Shown here piece by piece: positions 16,310-21,609 of a DNA stretch of 21,609 bases. The stretch comes from Deltaproteobacteria bacterium (GTDB lineage Bacteria > JAEEML01). Under the pieces are notes generated by a model. That model ran no database searches. It saw only the letters and a program-made list of their open reading frames with translations, and had not been told where the DNA came from. Location of the stretch: contig JAEEML010000047.1 of assembly GCA_016283195.1 (NCBI GenBank), positions 1 to 21,609 on the forward strand. The letters run 5' to 3'. Position 1 is the first letter of the stretch; every line of letters starts with the position of its first letter. The translations under genes were made by a program, and so were the position numbers.

Positions 16310-18160
16310 TCAGTCGGCAAAGACGACAAAGCCGGCAGTGTTATTAGTTGCCAGAGCGGCACAGTTAGATTGGCAAGTGCTACTGCAATCACCAACCGCT
16401 GGGGATATTGAGACAGGAATTGGGTCTGAAGAACCTATTAGTGTAATAGTTTGGCCGGAAATTTGATAAGCTCCGCCAACAAGTACAGGATTGGTAAGAT
16501 TAGGTGAGAGGGTGATTGTGCTGTCACTGGCTTTAGTGGCTCCTTTGCCTCTAAAAGCGGTTATTTTGCCTTTGCATACGCATGTGCCGCTACAGCTTGA
16601 GCCACTTGGGCTGCCACTACAATTCCAGGTTGGACATGAGCCATGAACAAAGCTGTAAGTTACTTGTCCATAGGCTTTGGGCGCGTAAATGCCATTTAAT
16701 TTAGCTTGAGAAACAGAGCTGTTCTCCAGTTCAGCTCCGGAGACGCAATTAGTGCAACTTAAATCTTTAGCTACATTGGCTGTGCCGACGGTGGCAGAGG
16801 CATAAGCGGTGGCTTTTTGTATTTTGCCGTTGCTATCAACATAAACTGGTGTAGTGCTGTCGCCGATAGCCGGGTGGCTGCTTGAGGAGCCGATAGCGGC
16901 GGCATAGCTGGCATTGGTGGCATTTGCTGCGTTGGTGGCATTGGTAGCATTAGTGGCGTTTGTAGCGTTTGTAGCACTCGTGGCATTGGTAGCGTTATCG
17001 GCATTGGTGGCTTTGCCAACCGACAGTTTAGACATAGTAACTGCCACCGGCACACCATTACTAAAATAGACCGGGTTAGAATCGCTACCGGCATTGGTAT
17101 TTAATTTGTTGGCACTTGCAGCTGTGCCGCTAATAGTGCCGCTTACTGTCATGCCGCTATTGTTAATGGTGACGAGCGGAGAGGCGCTATTGGCAGAAGC
17201 GATAGACAAAGCGCCGTCATTAGCTGTTATTACAAAGTTTTTGTCATCATCTAAATCTTCCAGCATAATTTGCGGCACGGTATCGGCAATAACGGCTTCA
17301 ACGCCTGTTTCACCGCCGGCGGCGCGTATATGTAACGGAGCTGCCGGTTTGCCGGTGCCGAGGCCCAATTTGCCGCCGTCCAAAACGGCTACAGACGGCT
17401 GCGGAGCTAATATGCCGCTGCGTTTATAGACGATAAAAAGACCGCCGTACTGGTCATAACATTTTTCGCCTTCATCTTCTTCGCTTTGAAAGCTGTTTTC
17501 ACCGCAGTTAGGGCTGCCACTATCTTTATCGCATGAACAAGCAGAAATACCGGCTGGGGCACTGGTTTCTGAGCTATCTTTATCGTAGCTAAAAACGCCG
17601 GACATATATTTACCTTTGTTGTTAATGCCTATCCGCCCGTTTTCTTCGTCGATGCTTAAAACGCTGGCACATTCCCATTCGGTTCTGGCGTCGTTATAAC
17701 GTAAAGAAGCACTGTCGCCGCAGTTGGGCAGAGCGCTATCTTGCATGGCGCTGAAGCTTAAATGCTTTGGTGTGATGCAGCCTTTACATTCAATGTTAGC
17801 ACTAATTGCGGAATACTCGGCGGCCAGAGCATAAGGAACGCTGGCAATCGGAAGGCGTGGTTCCAGCTCGGCACCGTCAATGCTGACAGCCAGCAAAAGC
17901 TGCGCGGCATCAGCCACCGCCGCAACATCAATGTTGTCGATGGTTAAGGCATATAAGCCGGCTTCAATATCAAGTTGTTCCTCTTTTTCCCCAATGATGG
18001 AATTGACCTCATTATAAATGGTGGCTTTGATGAGATGCGAGCCGTTTACCAGTTCGCCATCCTCTTTAAGCACCCCATGGTGAGTAAAAGAGAGCGGCAC
18101 GGCAGCATAAGCGGTGCCGGAGAAAAGCAGAACAAGAGCTAACATCATGAAATTGCGCAT
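16310..18160 (-). CDS. Exported fibre-like surface protein with Asn-Ala-Thr repeat
   Basis: A 616-residue secreted protein. The frame opens at 18211, but AAAAGGAG precedes an ATG at 18160 and that product starts with a clear signal peptide (MRNFMMLALVLLFSGTAYA, cleaved before AVPL). Residues 20-117 form a beta-rich domain ending 'SVPYALAAEYS', seen in many fibre-like exported proteins. Next come 'CKGCI' at 125-129, other Cys clusters, a 'GKLGLGTGKPAAPLHI' segment like those of tail-fibre/endosialidase-type proteins, an Asn-Ala-Thr run at about 384-418, a second 'CTNCV' motif and a Cys-rich C-terminus (CSGTCVC, CSSTCQSNC). No pilin-type signal, LPXTG, autotransporter barrel or membrane anchor is seen. 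It lies upstream of pilB on the same strand, so a pilus- or surface-associated adhesin is possible but unproven. Confidence 0.75.
   Translation of the reverse strand: MRNFMMLALVLLFSGTAYAAVPLSFTHHGVLKEDGELVNGSHLIKATIYNEVNSIIGEKEEQLDIEAGLYALTIDNIDVAAVADAAQLLLAVSIDGAELEPRLPIASVPYALAAEYSAISANIECKGCITPKHLSFSAMQDSALPNCGDSASLRYNDARTEWECASVLSIDEENGRIGINNKGKYMSGVFSYDKDSSETSAPAGISACSCDKDSGSPNCGENSFQSEEDEGEKCYDQYGGLFIVYKRSGILAPQPSVAVLDGGKLGLGTGKPAAPLHIRAAGGETGVEAVIADTVPQIMLEDLDDDKNFVITANDGALSIASANSASPLVTINNSGMTVSGTISGTAASANKLNTNAGSDSNPVYFSNGVPVAVTMSKLSVGKATNADNATNATSATNATNATNATNATNAANATNASYAAAIGSSSSHPAIGDSTTPVYVDSNGKIQKATAYASATVGTANVAKDLSCTNCVSGAELENSSVSQAKLNGIYAPKAYGQVTYSFVHGSCPTWNCSGSPSGSSCSGTCVCKGKITAFRGKGATKASDSTITLSPNLTNPVLVGGAYQISGQTITLIGSSDPIPVSISPAVGDCSSTCQSNCAALATNNTAGFVVFAD
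16908..17011 (-). repeat. 9-base tandem repeat encoding Asn-Ala-Thr
   Basis: About eleven degenerate copies of a 9-base unit coding N-A-T (with N-A-D, S-A-T, N-A-A and N-A-S variants) inside the fibre gene. Codons vary between copies, so the repeat is selected at protein level or is old. Copy number could still change by slippage in steps of three residues without breaking the frame. Confidence 0.8.
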
Positions 18161-18348
18161 ATTATTTCTCCTTTTAAAGCATTGCCTATAAGTTGTGGCA
18201 ACCATTTGCACTCAGTAGTCAGGCTTATGACAAAACCACATTGAGCCGGCAAAAAGTTGCAAGCTCAATAAAAACGCAAATTATATAATAGTGCAAATCG
18301 GCGGCCGGATAAAGGGAAAACATTGGTGTGTGCTTCTTTTCGGCCCCA

Positions 18349-18354
18349 TATAAT
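18349..18354 (+). promoter_or_regulatory. Candidate -10 box for the chrA pair
   Basis: A perfect TATAAT about 70 bases before the GTG at 18425. The nearest -35-like hexamer, TTGGTG at 18323-18328, is 20 bases away, so the match is only partial. The rest of the divergent gap to the fibre gene (18161-18348) contains A/T-rich stretches but no better promoter for either side. Confidence 0.3.
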
Positions 18355-18393
18355 TGCCAAAGTGTTATAAGATGTTTAAAAACAAAACAGCCA

Positions 18394-18407
18394 TGCCCAG
18401 ATGGGCA
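18394..18407 (+). promoter_or_regulatory. Palindrome in the chrA leader
   Basis: TGCCCA-GA-TGGGCA is a perfect 6-base inverted repeat that ends 6 bases before the ribosome binding site AGAGG (18414-18418). It may be an operator half-site pair. As RNA the two-base loop is too tight for the full stem, so a protein site is more likely. Confidence 0.35.
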
Positions 18408-18424
18408 CTTCATAGAGGTTTATT

Positions 18425-19036
18425 GTGCGTACCTATATTGATCTTTTTCTCACTTTTGCCAAAGTTGGAGTCACCACCTTTGGCGGCGGCTACGCCATGT
18501 TGCCCATTTTGGAGCGCGAGGTGGTGGAAAACAAAAAATGGGCAACAACCGGCGAGCTTAGCGACTATTTTGCCATCGGCCAATGCACTCCTGGCATTAT
18601 TGCAGTAAATACCGCCACTTTTATCGGTAGCAAACAAAAGGGTATTTTGGGCGCCGTCTTTGCTACTTTGGGCCTGGCCTGCCCCGGCATTATTATCATC
18701 TCACTTTTGGCCGCCGGCCTCAGTCATTTTAACGAAATGAGCGCCGTGGGACATGCTTTTAACGGCCTTAGAGCCGCTATTTGCGTGCTCATCATCAATG
18801 CGGTAATAAAGCTCGGTAAATCTTCTTTAAAAGATGCTTTCTCTCTTTTTCTCTTTTTAGCTGTCCTGGCCGCCGCCCTCTTTTTTAAAATTTCCCCGGC
18901 TCTTTTGGTGCTTAGCTGCGGCTTTTTGGGCCTCTTAGTGGGGCTGTTTAAGGGCCGAAGAAGCGCCAGCAGCAGTAGCGGGGTTAGTGGGGAGAGTGGA
19001 GCCGAAAACGCTGCCCAGGAGGCCAAAAAGTTATGA
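18425..19036 (+). CDS. chrA: Chromate transporter family protein, N-terminal half (split ChrA)
   Basis: A CHR-superfamily inner-membrane subunit of 203 residues. The family motif 'FGGGYAMLPILEREVV' is at about 19-34, followed by 'AIGQCTPGIIAVNTATFIG' at 50-68, which is the conserved PG..A.N.A.F.G segment. About five to six membrane segments follow. The C-terminus is a Ser/Gly/Ala-rich hydrophilic tail from about 177. GTG start with AGAGG 6 bases upstream. Short-chain ChrA proteins act as pairs of half-size subunits, and the second half follows at once with an ATGA overlap. The transported anion may be chromate or sulfate-like; the physiological substrate is uncertain. Confidence 0.88.
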   Translation: MRTYIDLFLTFAKVGVTTFGGGYAMLPILEREVVENKKWATTGELSDYFAIGQCTPGIIAVNTATFIGSKQKGILGAVFATLGLACPGIIIISLLAAGLSHFNEMSAVGHAFNGLRAAICVLIINAVIKLGKSSLKDAFSLFLFLAVLAAALFFKISPALLVLSCGFLGLLVGLFKGRRSASSSSGVSGESGAENAAQEAKKL

Positions 19037-19614
19037 TTTTTCTTCGTCTTTTTTATGAATTTTTTATAGTGGGGCTTTTCTCGGTGGGCGGCGGCCTCTC
19101 CACCATCCCTTTTTTGGCCAATATGGGGGAAAATACCGGCTGGTTTACTCTGTCCGATCTCACCAATATGATTGCCGTCAGCGAATCGACCCCCGGCCCC
19201 TTAGGCATCAATATGGCCACCTATGTGGGCTTTAGTGTGGCCGGAGCCGGCGGAGCGCTGGCGGCGGTTTTGGGCCTTATGGCTCCATCGGTGATTATAG
19301 TTTTAATAATTGCCACTTTTCTTAATAAATTCCGCAATAATCACCATGTGGAGGCCGTTTTTCACGGTTTGCGCCCGGCTTCCACCGCTCTTATTGCCGC
19401 CGCCGCTTTTAGCGTCATTACCATGTCGCTAATTACCATAGAGCGCCCCGCCGGCGGGCCATTCTGGGCGATATCGGGGCTCACTTGGCACTTACCGGCC
19501 ATTATTTTGGCTGGGGCTATTTTGCTGCTCACTCACCTGCCAAAAGTCAAAAAGCTGCACCCGGTGGTCTGGCTCGCCTTCTCGGCGGCTATGGGGATAA
19601 TTTTTGAGATCTAA
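19033..19614 (+). CDS. chrA: Chromate transporter family protein, second half (split ChrA)
   Basis: The partner CHR subunit, 193 residues. 'FSVGGGLSTIPFLANM' at about 16-31 is the second copy of the CHR motif, and 'AVSESTPGPLGINMATYVG' at about 48-66 is the conserved PGP..N segment. Several hydrophobic segments follow. The ATG overlaps the stop of the first half by four bases (ATGA), and AGGAGG lies 10 bases upstream, so synthesis of the two halves is coupled. Residues differ from the first half in the pore-lining motif, as usual for heterodimeric pairs. It ends 12 bases from the convergent recQ-like gene, with no obvious terminator between. Confidence 0.88.
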   Translation: MIFLRLFYEFFIVGLFSVGGGLSTIPFLANMGENTGWFTLSDLTNMIAVSESTPGPLGINMATYVGFSVAGAGGALAAVLGLMAPSVIIVLIIATFLNKFRNNHHVEAVFHGLRPASTALIAAAAFSVITMSLITIERPAGGPFWAISGLTWHLPAIILAGAILLLTHLPKVKKLHPVVWLAFSAAMGIIFEI

Positions 19615-19626
19615 CAAAAGATATAA

Positions 19627-21201
19627 CTAGCGGTTTTTCTTTTGATTCATATAATACTTATGCCGAAAAATGGCGGCTTTGGCCAAAAGGTCTCCATCTA
19701 AAGTCATATTGGGAAAACCGGCCGGGTTACAATTATAACACTTGCCGCAGGGGGCGGGGTTTTCTTCGCCGAGAGCCCGCTGCATAAAGGCCATGAGGCA
19801 GCCCTTTTCTCTGATATAGCGACTCATTTCCAGCACCTCGGCTTCTCTTATCGCCTTAAGGCGCTTCTGATATTTTTTGTCCAGGCGGAAGCTGTCAAAA
19901 GTAGGACTTTTTTGCCAGGTAAAGGGCCCGCTGGCCAAAATCGGCGCTCCGGGCGCGGCGGCCAGGTAGTTTAAAAGTTCGCCGCTTTTTTCTTTGGAAA
20001 TACCTGATAAATCGGCAATATCATCTGAGGGCAGCGCTTCATCCACTTCCTCAAAAACATGCAAAATATTATAAATTTCTTCATCTTTTGGCCCGCTATT
20101 CTCAATGAAAAAAGCGGCTAAATCGTCATCCTCCTCTCCTTCTGCCAAAAGGCCGAAGGAGAGCTGGCCGCCGCGCCCGGCCCGGCCCACCTGCTGATAA
20201 TAGTGCACCACCGAGGCCGGGCGCTGATAATGGAGGACAAAGGCTAAATCCGGCTTATCAAAGCCCATGCCGAGGGCCACCGTGGAGACGAGAGCTTTTA
20301 GCTTATTCTGCTGCAAAAGGGCCTCGAGCTCCTCTTTGCTATACGGGTCCGGCCCTTTTTGCAATTTGGCGTGATAGGCTTCGGCAGCAAAGCCAGAGCT
20401 CTTGAGCCAGGCGGCAATCATGGCGCATTCACTGGTAGTTTGCGCATATATGAGGCCGCTCCCGGGGATTTGCTCCAACATGCTGGCCAGCCAGGCCAGG
20501 CGGCTTTCGCGGCTCATGAGGCGCAGATTCATAAGCCGCAGATTTTTGCGCACTAGCGAGCCTCTAAGCACTTTTAAATTATCGCCCAGCTGCTCCTTTA
20601 TATCTAAAAGCACCCGCTTATTGGCTGTCGCCGTGGTGGCCAAAATAGGCACACTGGCCGGTAAATTTGGCAGAATTTCCCTGATGCGCCGATATTCCGG
20701 GCGAAATTCGTGCCCCCAATCGGAGATGCAATGGGCTTCGTCGATAACCAAAAGGCCAATATTATAATTGAGTAATTCCAGGAAATTTTCCTTAAAAAGC
20801 CGGTTATTAAGCCGCTCCGGCGCCACAATCAGCACATCGAGGCGGTTCTCTTTTATAGCGCTAAAAATCGCCTCCCACTCCGGCTTATTGGCACTATTTA
20901 TAAAAGCGGCTTTGAGCCCCAGCCGCTCAGCCGCCTCCTGCTGATTGCGCATAAGCGCCAAAAGGGGAGAAATGAGGAGCGTGGGCCCGGCGCCTTTGGC
21001 CCGGCGCAGCTTAGTGGAGACAAAATAGACCATGCTCTTGCCCCAGCCGGTCGCTTGAATAACCAAAAGGCGCCCGCCTTTAAGGAGAGTCTCAATAGCC
21101 ACATCCTGGCCATCGCGAAACTCCGCCTCTGGGTTATTCATGGCCTGGCGGAAACAGCTTAGCGGGGTCAATTCGCCAATATTACATGGTATTTTAGCCA
21201 T
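19627..21201 (-). CDS. recQ: RecQ-family ATP-dependent DNA helicase
   Basis: A 3'-5' superfamily 2 DNA helicase for replication-fork and recombination repair. Seen in 524 residues: an 'FRDGQ' Q-motif at 28-32, Walker A ATGWGKS at 50-56, DEAH at 154-157 in 'VIDEAHCISDWGHEFRPEY', 'ATTATA' at 188-193, and motif VI QVGRAGR at 337-343. A RecQ-type zinc site follows with Cys 468, 485, 488 and 491. No HRDC domain follows, so it is shorter than E. coli RecQ (about 610). The Trp in Walker A (TGWGKS rather than TGGGKS) marks a divergent RecQ branch. The ATG at 21201 has a purine-rich GGAAAGAG upstream. It is 202 bases downstream of the probable pnp gene on the same strand. Confidence 0.88.
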   Translation of the reverse strand: MAKIPCNIGELTPLSCFRQAMNNPEAEFRDGQDVAIETLLKGGRLLVIQATGWGKSMVYFVSTKLRRAKGAGPTLLISPLLALMRNQQEAAERLGLKAAFINSANKPEWEAIFSAIKENRLDVLIVAPERLNNRLFKENFLELLNYNIGLLVIDEAHCISDWGHEFRPEYRRIREILPNLPASVPILATTATANKRVLLDIKEQLGDNLKVLRGSLVRKNLRLMNLRLMSRESRLAWLASMLEQIPGSGLIYAQTTSECAMIAAWLKSSGFAAEAYHAKLQKGPDPYSKEELEALLQQNKLKALVSTVALGMGFDKPDLAFVLHYQRPASVVHYYQQVGRAGRGGQLSFGLLAEGEEDDDLAAFFIENSGPKDEEIYNILHVFEEVDEALPSDDIADLSGISKEKSGELLNYLAAAPGAPILASGPFTWQKSPTFDSFRLDKKYQKRLKAIREAEVLEMSRYIREKGCLMAFMQRALGEENPAPCGKCYNCNPAGFPNMTLDGDLLAKAAIFRHKYYMNQKKNR

Positions 21202-21403
21202 AAAATTTCTCTTTCCATTAGCGGATATGCATCTATTAGACGCGATTAATTACCTCTTTTGCTATCACTCGCGGGCGGAAATGGCAAGAGGAAAAGCTGT
21301 TTATGGGCACTTCTATAGCAGCGCATTGAGGCAGAAAATTGCCCTCATGGGTAAAGCAGGTGAATTTTTTGTTAAAAAGAAAATAACTTGGGGCTAGTTT
21401 AGA

Positions 21404-21609
21404 TTAGCGGAAGTCTTCGATATTTTTATCGGCAGCTTCTTTTTTGGAGAGGCGGATTTTGCCGGTCTTTTCGTCAATGCCGATGACTTTGACCAATACT
21501 TCCTGGCCCTCTTCCAGCTCGTCGTGGACATCTTTCACCCGGTAATCGGCCAGCTCGCTGATGTGGCAGAGGCCGTCGGTGCCGGGGAGCACTTCGATAA
21601 AGGCGCCAA
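21404..21609 (-). CDS. pnp: S1 RNA-binding domain, C-terminal end (probable PNPase), 5' end outside window
   Basis: The last 67 codons of a gene that continues beyond the window. The visible part is an S1 OB-fold: '[21 protein letters not shown]', then '[19 protein letters not shown]' and '[10 protein letters not shown]'. The wording 'FIE.LPG.DGL.HISE(L/I)AD.RV' is that of the C-terminal S1 domain of polynucleotide phosphorylase, which degrades RNA 3' to 5'. Another S1 protein such as RpsA is possible but fits less well, since here the gene ends within about 20 residues after the domain. In the gap to recQ (21202-21403) I see only a bulged hairpin near 21318-21340 on the minus strand and no clear gene. 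Confidence 0.72.
   Translation of the reverse strand, partial: GAFIEVLPGTDGLCHISELADYRVKDVHDELEEGQEVLVKVIGIDEKTGKIRLSKKEAADKNIEDFR

Noticed and set aside
18225-18413. A 62-codon minus-strand frame upstream of the fibre gene.
   Set aside because: No ribosome binding site, odd composition, and it occupies the divergent promoter region.
21226-21397. A short plus-strand frame (begins MHLLDAINYLF) in the gap between recQ and the S1-domain gene.
   Set aside because: No ribosome binding site, no recognisable family, and it lies in a region where the leader of recQ is expected.
1-21609. Search by eye for CRISPR arrays, tRNA or rRNA genes, insertion sequences and integrase genes.
   Set aside because: No regularly spaced repeats, cloverleaf-like stretches, transposase motifs or attachment-site duplications were seen. 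Very diverged elements could be missed without computation.

Overview
The window looks like a piece of chromosome from a free-living, probably Gram-negative, motile bacterium. It carries the type IV pilus motor genes pilB, pilT and pilC, two chemoreceptors, nucleoside salvage genes, a UbiB-family kinase and the end of what is probably polynucleotide phosphorylase. The exported fibre protein has an N-terminal domain ending in a 'SVPYALAAEYS' motif and paired-cysteine motifs. From memory such proteins are common in Elusimicrobiota, Margulisbacteria and some deltaproteobacterial groups, but the phylum cannot be fixed from this sequence alone. Coding density is high and the strong Shine-Dalgarno sites allow several starts to be reassigned.

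Layout. 1-2682 (minus): a two-gene nucleoside salvage operon, pyrimidine-nucleoside phosphorylase followed by a CNT-type nucleoside transporter cut by the window edge. 2819-7756 (plus): a good sigma70-type promoter overlapping a palindrome, then a small SpoIIAA/STAS-like protein and two tandem chemoreceptors with different sensor domains and nearly identical signalling tips. 7762-16127 (minus): a long same-strand block, pilB-pilT-pilC, a short gap with a stem-loop, then pfkB-type kinase, SCP2-like protein, UbiB-like kinase and, at the far end, a damaged CARF/Card1-like gene. 16310-18160 (minus): an exported fibre-like protein with an Asn-Ala-Thr repeat. 18425-19614 (plus): a split ChrA pair with a 4-base overlap. 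19627-21609 (minus): a RecQ-like helicase and the S1 domain of probable PNPase.

How the genes fit together. The pilus motor block supplies assembly and retraction ATPases and the inner-membrane platform. The fibre protein beside it could be a surface or pilus-associated adhesin, though only position supports that. The SCP2-like/UbiB pair resembles the UbiJ-UbiB pairing of quinone biosynthesis. The phosphorylase and transporter import and cleave nucleosides.

The most unusual locus is 7762-8990. It holds an orphan gene with the 'NLTGGTK' and 'GGWFEEYVY' signatures of Card1/Can2-type cyclic-oligonucleotide-activated nucleases. There is no CRISPR array or cas gene in the window. Its start appears to be lost into the end of ubiB, its nuclease core is missing, and its tail is spread over three reading frames that two single-base changes in A-runs would rejoin. 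It looks like a decaying defence effector.
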